The notes: a model not told the origin generated them from the letters alone. 64,000 nt of DNA from Lentibacillus sp. JNUCC-1 (GCF_009741735.1 NZ_WHOH01000003.1:1054001-1118000), one strand, 5' to 3'; positions 50,625 through 61,043 are shown, counted from the first letter of the stretch. Numbers and translations are program-made.

Positions 50625-52763
50625 ATGAAAATGAAAAAGGCTGTGGCTTGGATAAATCACATTAAAACGAAATGGCTGACCATTGTTTTACCTGTTTTAA
50701 TTTTGGGTTTTATTATCTTTTTTGCGACACTGAACAATGTGTATACTCAAACGTATGATATTGAACGCTTCACAATTGCAAAAGAAACGATACGCTCTCC
50801 AATTACTGTAGAAAATGAACCGGAAACAGAACGCAAAATGCGGGAAACAGTCCAGTCTGTTGAGGATCGGTATACGATTTCAAATGAAGTAACCGAGGAA
50901 AGAATTGCTTATGTCGAAGAAATATTTGATGCGATCACAAAACTGGAAAGTGAAACAACGATTGCAGCTGAAAAGAAAACAGGCGAAACTAAATTTGTGC
51001 AATTAACGACTGAGGAAAAGGTAGAGCGTCTTAAACAGGTCTTATCCAGTAGCATTGTTCAGTCTGTCAGTGATGGAACCCTGCATGCGTTAATTGAGAC
51101 ATCTCCAAAGGCCCGAAGCGAAGGGGAAAAAGTCTTCATTCGTATTTTGTCTGATACCCTTGACAAAGGCGTAAGAGCACAACATATCCAAACGACAACA
51201 AATGAAGTCCAGCAGCATATTAAATATGCGAACCTGGAAAGCGGAATGATCCAGGTTTTATCTGAGTTAAGTGATTTTGCAGTTACGGAAAATGCTTTTT
51301 ATGACGCAGAAAAAACCATGCAAGCTCGAAAAGACGCCGCAGCTGGTGTAGAACCTGAAGTTATAAGAGCAGGCGAGGTCATTGTAAGAGAAGGCCATCG
51401 CATTACGAACGAGACTTTTGAAGAACTGCAGCTTGCGGGATTGCTTAACAAGGACCGCAACCTGTTTCCGGTGATTGGTCTTGTATTGCTGATTGTATTG
51501 GTTATGAGTGTTTTATCTTATGAGATGAACCTGCTTTCAGTAAAAAATCAGCTTGATAGAGGCACTGTTATAACAATTCTTGTCGTCAGTGTGATGAGTA
51601 TCGCCTTAATGAAAGTGGTAAGCTTATATACAAATGAGGTGAATCAGCTGTTTTATATAGTGCCTGTGGCTACAGGTGTCCTTCTTGCTAAACAATTGAT
51701 TCACGAACGACTTGCCATCGTTCTTGCCGTTTTGTATGCTGTAGTTGGAAGTGTGATTTTCAATTCTGAAATCCCTGGTTCCCTTAATTTTGAAGCAGGT
51801 ATTTACTTTTTGTTTTCTCAATTGGGTGCGATTATGTGCCTTGTCAACGTGAAAGATCGACTTTCTATTGTCAGAGCGGGTATCGGAATGACACTTGTAA
51901 ATGTGTCTGCTGTTATGTTATTTATATTTCTGTCATTTGAAAAGTATGCCTGGAGCGACTTAATTGTTCAAGGTGGATATGGCGTGGCTTCCGCTTTCTT
52001 GTCCGCGGTATTGACACTCGGATTAATGCCATTTTTTGAAACCTCACTGGGGATCTTATCGGATATTAAGTTACTTTCTCTGGCAAACCCGAACCACCCT
52101 TTATTAAGGAAAATTCTGATGGAGGCTCCTGGAACTTATCACCATTCACTCATGGTGGCCAATCTAAGTGAAGCAGCTTGTGAAGCTGTGGGGGCCAATG
52201 GACTGCTTGCAAGAGTTGGTGCTTACTATCATGATATAGGCAAAACCGTTCGGCCTCAGTTTTTCATTGAAAATCAAATGGGGATTAAAAATCCTCATGA
52301 TCAGATTGACCCACAAGAAAGTGCAGACATTATTATAAGCCATCCTTATGACGGGGCTAATATGTTGAAAGAATACCGTATGCCAAAAGAGATTATTGCG
52401 ATTTCCAGAGAGCACCACGGAACGACATTATTGAAGTATTTTTACTATAAAGAGAAGGAAATCTCAAAACACGCAGATGAAACCCGTTTTCGTTACCCTG
52501 GCCCCAAACCTCAAACGAAAGAATCGGCGATCATATGTATTTGTGATTCGGTAGAGGCAGCAGTGAGATCCATGGAAGCTCCGACTGAACAGAAGATTGA
52601 AGATACTGTTTCTGCAATTATCAATGACAGACTCATGGAAGGACAATTAATCGATTGTCCCCTGACAATGAAAGATTTAAACAAAATACAGACAGCTGTA
52701 TGCGAAACACTAAAAGGCATGTTTCATTCCCGTATACAGTATCCAATGGAGGAGGCAACATAA
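50625..52763 (+). CDS. pgpH: Cyclic-di-AMP phosphodiesterase PgpH (7TM-HD)
   Basis: 712-aa 7TMR-HD protein (YqfF). An N-terminal membrane helix (about 15-36), a large extracellular domain (about 40-280), seven membrane helices (about 290-470), and a cytoplasmic HD domain: GTYHHSLMVANLSE (His, about 508), AYYHDIGK (HD, about 537-544), HPYDGANML, REHHGTTLLKYFYY, and late Asp in CICDSVEAAVRS. Degrades c-di-AMP. ATG 50625 after GAGAGGTGTC. Intact. Confidence 0.96.
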   Translation: MKMKKAVAWINHIKTKWLTIVLPVLILGFIIFFATLNNVYTQTYDIERFTIAKETIRSPITVENEPETERKMRETVQSVEDRYTISNEVTEERIAYVEEIFDAITKLESETTIAAEKKTGETKFVQLTTEEKVERLKQVLSSSIVQSVSDGTLHALIETSPKARSEGEKVFIRILSDTLDKGVRAQHIQTTTNEVQQHIKYANLESGMIQVLSELSDFAVTENAFYDAEKTMQARKDAAAGVEPEVIRAGEVIVREGHRITNETFEELQLAGLLNKDRNLFPVIGLVLLIVLVMSVLSYEMNLLSVKNQLDRGTVITILVVSVMSIALMKVVSLYTNEVNQLFYIVPVATGVLLAKQLIHERLAIVLAVLYAVVGSVIFNSEIPGSLNFEAGIYFLFSQLGAIMCLVNVKDRLSIVRAGIGMTLVNVSAVMLFIFLSFEKYAWSDLIVQGGYGVASAFLSAVLTLGLMPFFETSLGILSDIKLLSLANPNHPLLRKILMEAPGTYHHSLMVANLSEAACEAVGANGLLARVGAYYHDIGKTVRPQFFIENQMGIKNPHDQIDPQESADIIISHPYDGANMLKEYRMPKEIIAISREHHGTTLLKYFYYKEKEISKHADETRFRYPGPKPQTKESAIICICDSVEAAVRSMEAPTEQKIEDTVSAIINDRLMEGQLIDCPLTMKDLNKIQTAVCETLKGMFHSRIQYPMEEAT

Positions 52764-53231
52764 ATGCATATTGATATTCATGATCAGACACAGTCCGTAA
52801 CTGCAGACACAGTGGATTCGATTCAGCAGCTTCTATTATTCGCCGCTAAAGAAGAGCAGATTCCAAGAGAGGCGGAGATTTCTGTTAATTTTGTGGATGA
52901 CACAGACATTCAAGCGCTCAACAGGAACTACCGACAGCTTGATCGTCCTACAGATGTTTTATCTTTTGCGTTGCAAGATGCCGTGGATGAAGAAATGACA
53001 GTTAATGACGAAGCTGACATTCCACTCGCTCTTGGCGATATTGTCATTTCAGTCGACACTGCTAAGCGTCAGGCGAATGAATATGAGCACTCCATTAAGC
53101 GCGAACTGTGTTTTTTAGCATTGCATGGTTTTCTGCATTTGCTTGGGTATGATCATATGAACGAAGAAGATGAACAAAGGATGAACAACAGACAAAACGC
53201 CTTGCTGGGAACGTTTGGCATTGAGCGCTAA
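52764..53231 (+). CDS. ybeY: Endoribonuclease YbeY
   Basis: 155-aa metal-dependent RNase for 16S rRNA 3' maturation and ribosome quality control. Zinc motif HGFLHLLGYDH (HxxxHxxxxxH, about residues 117-127), plus NRNYRQLDRPTDVLSFAL (about 54-71). Starts immediately after the pgpH stop, behind GGAGGAGGC. Confidence 0.97.
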   Translation: MHIDIHDQTQSVTADTVDSIQQLLLFAAKEEQIPREAEISVNFVDDTDIQALNRNYRQLDRPTDVLSFALQDAVDEEMTVNDEADIPLALGDIVISVDTAKRQANEYEHSIKRELCFLALHGFLHLLGYDHMNEEDEQRMNNRQNALLGTFGIER

Positions 53232-53595
53232 ATCAAAGAAACGGGGCATAGGACTATCATTTGCACTTCAAGGCATCGGACAAGCCATTAAGAAAGAACG
53301 TAATATGAAAATACATGTCGCAGCTGCTATAAGCGCTCTTATAATGGGGGTTCTGCTTAAGCTCAACAGTATTGAATGGATCGTGCTTGTGCTTGTTATT
53401 GCTTTGGTTGTAGTAGTTGAAATGCTCAATACATGTATTGAGGTTATAATGGATTTGATTAAACCAGAATACCACATCATGACGAAGTATATAAAAGACA
53501 TGGCCGCTGGTGCTGTGCTTGTGGCAGCGATAGCAGCTGCCGTGACCGGGTTGATCTTGTTTGCGCCGAAGTTAATAGAGTTTGTATTGTTGTAA
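53215..53595 (+). CDS. dgkA: Undecaprenol/diacylglycerol kinase DgkA
   Basis: 126-aa (from TTG 53215) integral membrane lipid kinase with three helices. MKIHVAAAISALIMGVLL, VVVVEMLNTCIEVIMDLI (catalytic ExxNTxxE) and KDMAAGAVLVAAIAAAVTG are family motifs. Gram-positive members phosphorylate undecaprenol for recycling. Start uncertain: TTG 53215 or 53221, overlapping the ybeY end. In B. subtilis cdd follows; here era follows directly. Confidence 0.93.
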   Translation: MALSAKSKKRGIGLSFALQGIGQAIKKERNMKIHVAAAISALIMGVLLKLNSIEWIVLVLVIALVVVVEMLNTCIEVIMDLIKPEYHIMTKYIKDMAAGAVLVAAIAAAVTGLILFAPKLIEFVLL

Positions 53596-53720
53596 ATAGG
53601 GTATATTTTATAAAAAAGATGATGATGTCTGTCAGATCAAGAGAAGTTCTGTCGAAGGTCTGGTCAAAGGATCTATTTCATGTAATATAGAGGACAACAC
53701 ATCTAATCGGAGGATACATC

Positions 53721-54623
53721 ATGTCGCAAGAACATAAATCGGGATTTATTTCAATTATAGGCAGACCTAATGTTGGGAAATCAACATTTCTAAATGCTGT
53801 GATTGGACAAAAGATTGCTATTATGAGTGATAAGCCCCAAACGACCCGTAACAAAATCCAAGGGGTTGTGACACAAGAAGAAGCTCAGTTTGTATTTATA
53901 GACACACCTGGTATACATAAGCCAAAACATCAGCTTGGAGATTTCATGGTCAAGACAGCACAAAGCACCCTTAATGAGGTTGATGCTGTTTTGTTTATGA
54001 TCAATGCAGAAGAAGGGTATGGCAGAGGTGATCAATTCATTATTGATAAATTACAGACTATTGAAACCCCTGTTTTTCTCATCATTAATAAAATTGACTT
54101 GGTGACACCTGAAGCATTATTTGAACTAATAGAGCAATACAAAGATAAGCTCCCTTTTGCAGAAATTGTTCCGATTTCGGCTTCAGAGGGCAACAACCTA
54201 GCTCATTTGCTGGATGTTCTCAAATCGTATTTGCCCGAAGGCCCCCAGTACTACCCGGTTGATCAGGTGACTGACCATCCGGAACGATTTATCATGAGTG
54301 AATTGATCAGAGAAAAAGTACTTGAATTAACAAAAGAAGAAATTCCCCACTCAATTGCAGTTGTCATAGAAGGAATCGAACAGAAACGAGAAGACCTGGT
54401 ACATGTGCAAGCAGTAATTATGACAGAACGAAAATCACAAAAAGGCATATTAATTGGCAAGGGTGGCGTTATGCTTAAAAATATAGGTAAGCGCGCCCGC
54501 CTTGATATCGAAACCCTACTTGGCACTAAAGTGTATTTAGAACTGTGGGTGAAAGTTCAAAAAGACTGGAGAAACAAAGCTGCTCAACTCCGTGATTTCG
54601 GCTATGATGAAGAACGCTATTAG
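53721..54623 (+). CDS. era: Ribosome-assembly GTPase Era
   Basis: 300-aa GTPase binding 16S rRNA near its 3' end. G1 GRPNVGKST (about residues 14-22), G2 TTRNKIQG, G3 [10 protein letters not shown] (about 61), G4 NKID (about 123), and C-terminal KH domain with [18 protein letters not shown] (about 236-253). ATG 53721 after GGAGGATACATC. Confidence 0.98.
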   Translation: MSQEHKSGFISIIGRPNVGKSTFLNAVIGQKIAIMSDKPQTTRNKIQGVVTQEEAQFVFIDTPGIHKPKHQLGDFMVKTAQSTLNEVDAVLFMINAEEGYGRGDQFIIDKLQTIETPVFLIINKIDLVTPEALFELIEQYKDKLPFAEIVPISASEGNNLAHLLDVLKSYLPEGPQYYPVDQVTDHPERFIMSELIREKVLELTKEEIPHSIAVVIEGIEQKREDLVHVQAVIMTERKSQKGILIGKGGVMLKNIGKRARLDIETLLGTKVYLELWVKVQKDWRNKAAQLRDFGYDEERY

Positions 54624-54718
54624 ATATGGTAAATTTTAATACTCATTGATTTGCGATGAAGGGGTCATTCTAACAGTATACACATGTTCAAACACATATA
54701 GAAAGGTGGGGGTTTCTT

Positions 54719-54859
54719 GTGATTGATTTGACTTGGCAAGTGTTCAGTCAGACAGGAAACATTGAAACCTATTTACTCATGAAAGAGCTGGAGAATGAAA
54801 ACGAAATGACGGTCATAAAGAGTCAAACTCAATATCGGCAAACACCATTATCGGATTAA
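54719..54859 (+). CDS. yqzL: YqzL-family small protein
   Basis: 46-aa protein starting (GTG) IDLTWQVFSQTGNIETYLLMKELENE, the conserved YqzL N terminus; the tail is less conserved. Found between era and recO in B. subtilis too. Ribosome site AAAGGTGGGGG. Function unknown. Confidence 0.88.
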   Translation: MIDLTWQVFSQTGNIETYLLMKELENENEMTVIKSQTQYRQTPLSD

Positions 54860-54884
54860 TTTGGTGTAGAAATAGGTGACATGT

Positions 54885-55630
54885 GTGCTCGAGAAAGTTA
54901 AGGGGATTGTACTAAAAACACAAGAATATGGTGAAACACACAAAATTGTTACGCTTTTTGGAGAACAGACAGGCAAAATAACTGCAATAGCTAGGGGCGC
55001 GAATAAACCTAGAAGTAAGATGACGGCCATAACACAGCCATTTATATACGCTGAAAACTTTCTTTACCTAAATGCCAGAGGCCTCAGTACCCTTCAGCAA
55101 GGAGATGTGATCGATTCATTTCGCGGGATTAGGGAAGACATTATCAAAACGGCTTATGCGGCTTATATCGCGGAGCTAACCGATAAGATCATGGAACGCC
55201 ATGAAGCTGATGCCTTCTTATTTAAACAGTTATATTTAACTTTAAAAGAATATCTGAGAGTGAAGAACCAGCAATTCCGATTATGATGTATGAACTTAAA
55301 TTGTTTCACAAAGGTGGTTTTGCACCTGTTTTGGATAGGTGTGCTATTTGCGGACGCGCAGAAATGCCGTATGCCTTTTCAATCAGTGAAGGTGGATTCC
55401 TCTGTCCGCGCTGCCGACATAGGGATTCCTATGCGGTTACCTTAAATGAAGCCCTAGCAAAGTGGATGCTTGTGTTCATGCAGACGGACTTGGAAAGAAT
55501 TGATAAAATCTCTGTAAAAGAAGAAAACATTAACCGACTGCGCTCTTTACTGGATGCATATTATGACCAGTACGGAGGTTATTATTTAAAATCAAAACGT
55601 TTTCTGAAACAAATGGATCTGCTTAAATGA
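54885..55630 (+). CDS. recO: DNA repair protein RecO, split by one missing base
   Basis: 248 aa after correction. N-terminal OB fold (VKGIVLKTQEYGETHKIVTLF), a helical middle, zinc site CAICGRAE ... CPRCRH (in the second half), and the C-terminal YGGYYLKSKRFLKQM. The first frame runs off at about 55240-55262 into KNQQFRL; the downstream frame resumes at EEPAIPIMMYELKLFHKGG. One base added near GAATATCTGAGAG joins them. GTG 54885 (VLEKVKG) chosen over 54876. Acts with RecF/RecR to load RecA. Likely base-call error. Confidence 0.9.
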
Positions 55631-55637
55631 TCTTTAA

Positions 55638-55666
55638 TTGACAAAAATGTATGGTTGAATTAAGAT
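55638..55666 (+). promoter_or_regulatory. Sigma-A promoter of the glyQS T-box transcript
   Basis: TTGACA (55638-55643), 17 bases, TAAGAT (55661-55666), just before the T-box leader. Confidence 0.8.
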
Positions 55667-55667
55667 T

Positions 55668-55885
55668 TAATGAAGAAACAATAAATGATGAATGCGTTGA
55701 AGGAGAAGAGTACCCTAGAACAAAGCGATTCCGGGATGGTGAAAGCCGGAAAGAAACAGGGGAATGGCACTCTCGGAGCATCAGCACAATAAAGTGGCCC
55801 GTCCAACGGGCAAATAGGGTGGAACCGCGGGCCCCAATCCCGTCCCTATGCCTTTTACCGAGGCATAGGGACGGGATTTTATTAT
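55668..55885 (+). promoter_or_regulatory. T-box leader for glyQS (tRNA-Gly sensing)
   Basis: Conserved T-box AGGGTGGAACCGCGG at 55816-55830. The bulge reads TGGA, whose final A pairs with the U discriminator of tRNA-Gly, and GGC in GGAATGGCACTC (about 55762) is a candidate glycine specifier. The terminator is the strong stem TCCCGTCCCTATGCC / GGCATAGGGACGGGA followed by TTTTATT. Unusually, glyQ starts 560 bases later. Confidence 0.93.
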
Positions 55886-55947
55886 GAAGAGCACAATTTC
55901 CGTAAACTGCGAATTAACCAGAAGATTTATGACTGCCTCTGGCAACC

Positions 55948-56063
55948 GCTCGGGGAAAACACTCCGCGTCCAGTGGGCGCTGATGAGCCTCCTCGGTCTG
56001 ACGACCTCCGGGGTCTCATCTAGGCTTTTGCTCCCACAGGAGTCTCCGTGTTTTCCCCGAGCT
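55948..56063 (+). repeat. Alpha module of copy C (short form)
   Basis: 116 bases bounded by GCTCGGGGAAAACAC and GTGTTTTCCCCGAGC. Lacks the roughly 65-base internal block of the long form: GAGCCTC runs almost directly into CTGACGACCTCC. Keeps the GTGGG / CCCAC stem. Confidence 0.9.
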
Positions 56064-56103
56064 GGATATGAGAAATCAGTTTGCTAGCTCTTATTATGAG
56101 TAG

Positions 56104-56314
56104 AACCGTCCAAGCCGCTGAAAAAATAGAGTGATTGGAGCGGAGGGAAGTCGACTCCTGCGGGAATAGCACGAGTCGAAGACCCCACAGCGCTACACTA
56201 AGGATGGTCGACTAAAACCGTCCTTTGCGGACAACGTCGACATACCCCTTGCCGGGGCAAGGAGGCTGAGGCCGTGCCCGCGGAAAGCGACTTCCCGGAG
56301 CGCAAATCACGATC
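56104..56314 (+). repeat. Beta module of copy C (short form)
   Basis: Starts AACCGTCCAAGCCGCTG, ends GCAAATCACGA. Lacks the 60-base segment present after GCCCGCGG in A and B, so GCCCGCGG is followed directly by AAAGCGACTTCCC. Stems GGGAAGTCG / CGACTTCCC and GTCC / GGAC intact. Confidence 0.9.
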
Positions 56315-56446
56315 TGCTTACTACGCACATTGATTTGACTTCACCTTATGTAGTAAGAACGCTTCTTAAAACTTTCACTAGTTCGCAGTTTGTGTCAATT
56401 ATGTTATTAAGAAGGTCTGCTAGATAAAAAATCGGGAGGTATTGTA

Positions 56447-57325
56447 ATGAATATTCAAGATATGATTTTGACGCTTCAGTCGTATTGGTCAAAACAGAAT
56501 TGCATTTTAATGCAGTCGTATGATGTTGAAAAGGGTGCCGGGACGATGTCGCCTATGACTTTATTGCGCAGCCTCGGTCCGGAACCATGGAATGTTGCAT
56601 ATGTTGAACCATCGAGACGTCCTGATGACGGTCGATATGGTCAAAATCCAAACAGGCTATACCAGCATCACCAATTCCAAGTCGTGATGAAGCCCTCTCC
56701 AGATAACATTCAAGATCTGTACCTGGATTCGTTAAAAGCACTTGGAATTGACCCCTTGGAGCATGACATCCGGTTTGTTGAAGACAATTGGGAAAATCCA
56801 ACTCTCGGGGCTGCTGGTCTTGGTTGGGAAGTCTGGCTTGATGGTATGGAGATCACTCAATTTACTTATTTTCAGCAGATTGGAGGACTTGAAGCAAGTC
56901 CGGTCTCTGTTGAACTTACATATGGAATTGAGCGACTGGCCTCCTATATACAAGACAGAGAAAATGTTTTCGATCTAGAATGGACAGAAGGTGTAACTGT
57001 AGCAGATATATTTATGCAGCCGGAATACGAGCATTCTGTTTATACATTCGAACTGTCGGATTCTAATATGCTTTTCGATCTGTTTACCATGTATGAACGT
57101 GAAGCGAATCGAATCATGGAAAAAGGGCTTGTTTTCCCTGCTTATGATTATGTGCTTAAGTGTTCTCACACATTTAATTTGCTGGATGCGAGAGGCGTGA
57201 TCTCAACTACAGAACGAACCGGCTATATTGGTCGCGTGCGCAAGCTTGCTCGTGAGATTGCCAAAGCCTATGTTGCTGAGCGGGAGCGTCTTGGATTCCC
57301 GATGCTCAAAAAGGAGGAAGCGTAG
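56447..57325 (+). CDS. glyQ: Glycyl-tRNA synthetase alpha subunit
   Basis: 292-aa catalytic subunit of the heterotetrameric class II enzyme. [47 protein letters not shown] and the [13 protein letters not shown] block (about residues 137-149) are family signatures. ATG 56447 after GGGAGGTATTGTA; the stop abuts the glyS start. T-box control lies upstream of an inserted repeat. Confidence 0.97.
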   Translation: MNIQDMILTLQSYWSKQNCILMQSYDVEKGAGTMSPMTLLRSLGPEPWNVAYVEPSRRPDDGRYGQNPNRLYQHHQFQVVMKPSPDNIQDLYLDSLKALGIDPLEHDIRFVEDNWENPTLGAAGLGWEVWLDGMEITQFTYFQQIGGLEASPVSVELTYGIERLASYIQDRENVFDLEWTEGVTVADIFMQPEYEHSVYTFELSDSNMLFDLFTMYEREANRIMEKGLVFPAYDYVLKCSHTFNLLDARGVISTTERTGYIGRVRKLAREIAKAYVAERERLGFPMLKKEEA

Positions 57326-59410
57326 ATGCGAAAAGATGCTTTGTTTGAAATCGGACTGGAGGAACTCCCCGCAAGATTTATTGATGATGCTGAACAACAG
57401 TTTCATAAGGCAGCTATAAAGTTTTTAAAAGATGAGCGTCTTGCGTTTGAGTCTGTGGAATCCTATGCTACTCCCAGACGACTTGCAGTGATTATCCGCG
57501 GACTTGCAGATGCTCAAACGTCAATCGAAGAAGAAATGAAAGGGCCAGCGGTGAAAATTGCCAAGGATGATAACGGGGATTGGACTAAAGCAGCTGTTGG
57601 TTTTACGAAAGGGCAAGGGCTGTCAGTTGAAGATATTTATATTAAGGAATTAAAGGGAACGGAATATATCTTTGTCAATAAACATATAAAAGGGCTTCCT
57701 GCTATGGAGCGTCTTTCAGGCTTTGCCGATCTTATTCAATCAATACAGTTTAATAAGAACATGCGCTGGGCCGATCAATCTATGCGGTATGCAAGACCGA
57801 TACGATGGCTTGTGGCATTATATGGAAACGATGTGGTTCCCTTTGAAATAGCTGGTGTTCGAACAGGCCGGATGACATTCGGGCACCGTTTTTTGGGTGG
57901 TGAAATTGAGCTGAAGGAGCCGAAAGAATACCTGCCTTCACTTACTGATCAGTACGTCATTGCATCCCCGAAAGAACGGGAAGAAATGATTGTGCGGCAA
58001 ATTCATCATGTGGAAACAACGGAAGGCTATGAGATTCCGGTCGACCAGGCATTATTGGAGGAAGTTAGAAACCTCGTTGAGTACCCAACTGTTTTCATGG
58101 GGAGATTCGAGGATACGTTTCTCAAATTGCCATCGGATATTCTGGTTACATCTATGAAAGCCCATCAGCGTTACTTCCCGGTAAAGGACAGCGACGGTCA
58201 TCTGCTGCCAATGTTTGTCGGTGTGCGAAACGGTGATGAAAGAGCACTGGAAACAGTTGTAAAAGGGAATGAAAAGGTACTTAAAGCGCGCTTGGCCGAT
58301 GCTCAGTTTTTCTATGAAGAAGATCAGAAAACCCCCCTTAAAGATCACCTGGAAAAATTAAGCCGCGTCGTATTTCAAGAGAAACTTGGTACACTTGAGG
58401 ATAAAGTAATGCGCATTAAACAAATCGCAGGCCGGATATGTGATATGATTGCTCTTTCACCTAATACCAAAGACCACATTGAAAGAGCTGCAGAGATTTG
58501 TAAATTTGACCTTATGACTCAGATGGTCAATGAATTTACGGAACTGGAAGGTATTATGGGCGAAGATTACGCATTAAAATACGGAGAGAGCCCACACGTG
58601 GCAAATGCGATTCGTGAACATTATTTGCCAAAGAGCTCACAAGGAGAATTGCCGCAAACCGTTGAAGGGGCTGTGTTAAGTATCGCTGACAAGCTTGATA
58701 CAGTTACAGGCAGTCTCTCTCTTGGCCGGAGACCGAGTGCATCACAGGATCCATACGGTTTAAGACGGCAGGCTACGGGGATTTTGCGTATTCTTGAATC
58801 GAGAAAATGGGACGTTTCTGTGGAGGATCTCCTACAAGTTGTGATGCGCATTTACGATGAAACGGTTAAAAACATAAACTGGTCAGCTGATACGTTCAAC
58901 GAAGTGCAGGCGTTTTTCAAAACCCGCGCTGAATATGTGTTGAGAGATGAGCAAGTTGAACAAGATATTGTACATGCTGTTATAAGTAATCGTATTGGAA
59001 ACTACTCTTATGCGGCCGATAAAGCGCACGCGTTATCCAGTAAACGCCATGATCAAAACTTTAAACCAACTCAAGAAGCACTTGTTCGGGTATTGAATAT
59101 TGCTAAAAAGGCTGAACAGACAATAATTGAACCAGCCGTATTCCAAACTGATTCAGAAAGAACACTTTATGAGGCGTTTGAAGACATTAAGCCAAAATAT
59201 CAAACTGCGAAAAGTTCATTAAAGGCCCAAAATGCTTTAGACCAATTGGAGAAGCTGGCTGCCCCCATTCATGCGTTTTTTGAACATAATATGGTCATGG
59301 CTGAAGATGAAGAAATCCGCCTTAATCGACTAGCGCTAATGCATGCCATTTCTGAACTGGTTTTTGATTATGCTGATTTATCTGTTGTAGAATGGAAACA
59401 GCATTTCTGA
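57326..59410 (+). CDS. glyS: Glycyl-tRNA synthetase beta subunit
   Basis: 694-aa tRNA-binding subunit. RKDALFEIGLEELPARFIDDA start, the HD-like and B3/B4-related region (SMRYARPIRWLVALY, KAHQRYFPV), and the C-terminal anticodon-binding domain (about 590-694). Adjacent to glyQ with no gap. Normal length, intact. Confidence 0.97.
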   Translation: MRKDALFEIGLEELPARFIDDAEQQFHKAAIKFLKDERLAFESVESYATPRRLAVIIRGLADAQTSIEEEMKGPAVKIAKDDNGDWTKAAVGFTKGQGLSVEDIYIKELKGTEYIFVNKHIKGLPAMERLSGFADLIQSIQFNKNMRWADQSMRYARPIRWLVALYGNDVVPFEIAGVRTGRMTFGHRFLGGEIELKEPKEYLPSLTDQYVIASPKEREEMIVRQIHHVETTEGYEIPVDQALLEEVRNLVEYPTVFMGRFEDTFLKLPSDILVTSMKAHQRYFPVKDSDGHLLPMFVGVRNGDERALETVVKGNEKVLKARLADAQFFYEEDQKTPLKDHLEKLSRVVFQEKLGTLEDKVMRIKQIAGRICDMIALSPNTKDHIERAAEICKFDLMTQMVNEFTELEGIMGEDYALKYGESPHVANAIREHYLPKSSQGELPQTVEGAVLSIADKLDTVTGSLSLGRRPSASQDPYGLRRQATGILRILESRKWDVSVEDLLQVVMRIYDETVKNINWSADTFNEVQAFFKTRAEYVLRDEQVEQDIVHAVISNRIGNYSYAADKAHALSSKRHDQNFKPTQEALVRVLNIAKKAEQTIIEPAVFQTDSERTLYEAFEDIKPKYQTAKSSLKAQNALDQLEKLAAPIHAFFEHNMVMAEDEEIRLNRLALMHAISELVFDYADLSVVEWKQHF

Positions 59411-59480
59411 AGCCGCGAAACTGATATAGGCTGTGATTTTGGCCCTTAGTATGCCATAATTGGATGTAGGTGATGATATA

Positions 59481-60110
59481 GTGGAATTATCCAAGCGACA
59501 AGAACAAATTATTGAAATTGTTAAGTCTAACGGGCCGATCACAGGCGAGAATATTGCAAGTAAGTTAGGTCTGACGCGTGCAACATTGAGACCTGATTTG
59601 GCCATTTTGACCATGTCAGGCTTCCTTGAGGCACGGCCTCGTGTCGGTTATTACTATACAGGCAAAACAGGCAATGAGTTGCTGACAGAAAATATTAAAC
59701 GGCTGAAAGTCCAAGAATATCAATCAGTTCCGATTGTTGTTAAAGAGCATACGTCTGTGTATGATGCGATTTCCACTATGTTTTTAGACGATGTCGGGAC
59801 ACTGTTTGTAGTAGATGAACAATCATGCCTCATCGGGGTTCTGTCTCGAAAAGATCTATTAAGAGCGAGTATGGGACAGCAAGATCTCACTGCAGTGCCT
59901 GTTCATATCATTATGACACGGATGCCTAACATAACGGTTTGCAGACGTGACGACATGGTTCTTGATGCGGCCAGAAAAATGATTGATCAGCAAATAGACG
60001 GATTACCAGTGGTTAAAGCCGTTGAAGGCGGACTCGAAGTTGTTGGGCGCATTACCAAGACAACCATTACAAAAGTATTTGTCGAACTGATTAGAGGTAA
60101 CCATATTTAA
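59481..60110 (+). CDS. ccpN: Gluconeogenesis repressor CcpN
   Basis: 209-aa transcription factor. N-terminal helix-turn-helix ([37 protein letters not shown]), then two CBS domains (about 75-200) binding ATP/ADP. In B. subtilis it represses gapB and pckA on glycolytic carbon. GTG 59481 after GTAGGTGATG; TTG 59460 possible. Sits before ppsR as in relatives. Confidence 0.94.
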   Translation: MELSKRQEQIIEIVKSNGPITGENIASKLGLTRATLRPDLAILTMSGFLEARPRVGYYYTGKTGNELLTENIKRLKVQEYQSVPIVVKEHTSVYDAISTMFLDDVGTLFVVDEQSCLIGVLSRKDLLRASMGQQDLTAVPVHIIMTRMPNITVCRRDDMVLDAARKMIDQQIDGLPVVKAVEGGLEVVGRITKTTITKVFVELIRGNHI

Positions 60111-60130
60111 ATAAGAGAGGAGATTTTACC

Positions 60131-60934
60131 ATGAGTGCCAAACCACCTGTGTATGTCTTGTCAGACTCAGTAGGGGAAACGGCAGAACTTGTTATAAAAG
60201 CAGGCCTGAGTCAATTTAATGGTGAATGTGATATTCAGCGTGTACCATATGTTGAAGATAAAACCACAATTGATGAAGCATTACAGCAAGTTGTAGAAAC
60301 AAACGGAATGCTCGGATTTACTCTTGTGGATCCCGAACTCAGGCATTATACAAATGAGCAAGCAGACAAGTTGAACATTGAGGCGATAGACATCATGGGG
60401 CCTATGATGGGGGCGATGGAAAAGTACTTTAAACTTGAGCCTCGTTTAGAGCCTGGGCTTGTTCATAAACTCGATGAAGATTATTTCAAACGTGTGGAAG
60501 CCATCGAATTTGCGGTTAAATATGACGATGGGAGAGACCCTCGCGGAATAGCCCGGGCAGATATCATTTTGATAGGTGTTTCACGGACGTCCAAGACGCC
60601 TCTATCACAGTATTTGGCATTGAAACGTTTGAAGGTGGCCAACGTCCCGATTGTTCCAGAAGTAGAACCACCAGAGGAACTCTATCTAGTGGATCCATCG
60701 AAATGTATTGGGCTAAAAATCAGCTCGGTTAAATTAAATGATATACGAAAAGAAAGATTAAAAGCGCTCGGACTTGGGGATCAGGCTTCATACGCTAATA
60801 TTGAAAGAATAGAGCAGGAATTGACTTATTTTAACAAGGTGATTGACAAAATTGGCTGCGAAGTGATCGATGTATCCAATAAAGCAGTTGAAGAAACAGC
60901 AAACATCATTATGCACATGGCAACAATGAAATAA
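60131..60934 (+). CDS. ppsR: Pyruvate, phosphate dikinase regulatory protein (DUF299)
   Basis: 267-aa bifunctional kinase/pyrophosphorylase family (YqfL). [19 protein letters not shown] at the start and P-loop [15 protein letters not shown] (about residues 149-163). Family members phosphorylate and dephosphorylate PEP synthase or PPDK in an ADP-dependent way; in B. subtilis the protein modulates CcpN. Which applies here is open. Followed by a terminator. Confidence 0.94.
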   Translation: MSAKPPVYVLSDSVGETAELVIKAGLSQFNGECDIQRVPYVEDKTTIDEALQQVVETNGMLGFTLVDPELRHYTNEQADKLNIEAIDIMGPMMGAMEKYFKLEPRLEPGLVHKLDEDYFKRVEAIEFAVKYDDGRDPRGIARADIILIGVSRTSKTPLSQYLALKRLKVANVPIVPEVEPPEELYLVDPSKCIGLKISSVKLNDIRKERLKALGLGDQASYANIERIEQELTYFNKVIDKIGCEVIDVSNKAVEETANIIMHMATMK

Positions 60935-60938
60935 TGCT

Positions 60939-60984
60939 TGAAACAGAAAACATCCCTAAAAGGTATGTTTTCTGTTACTTTTGT
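60939..60984 (+). terminator. Terminator after ppsR
   Basis: AACAGAAAACATCCC / GGTATGTTTTCTGTT stem with T-rich tail. Confidence 0.88.
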
Positions 60985-61012
60985 AGTCATTTGGTTATAA
61001 TTAATGTATAAT
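60984..61012 (+). promoter_or_regulatory. Probable sigma-A promoter upstream of dnaG leader
   Basis: TATAAT at 61007-61012 with TAGTCA at 60984-60989, spacing 17. -35 is weak. Confidence 0.5.
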
Positions 61013-61043
61013 GTTAATTTTAATGATGAAGAGGAGAAGCAAT

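Larger units (their letters stand above)
55892..56396 (+). repeat. Composite intergenic repeat, copy C (compact form)
   Basis: About 0.5 kb between the glycine T-box terminator and glyQ. Left end CACAATTTCCGTAAACTGCG (55892-55911), right end CACTAGTTCGCAGTTTGTG (56377-56395). Alpha short form 55948-56063, 40-base spacer, beta short form 56104-56314. Same orientation as copy B. No credible coding sequence. Confidence 0.88.
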
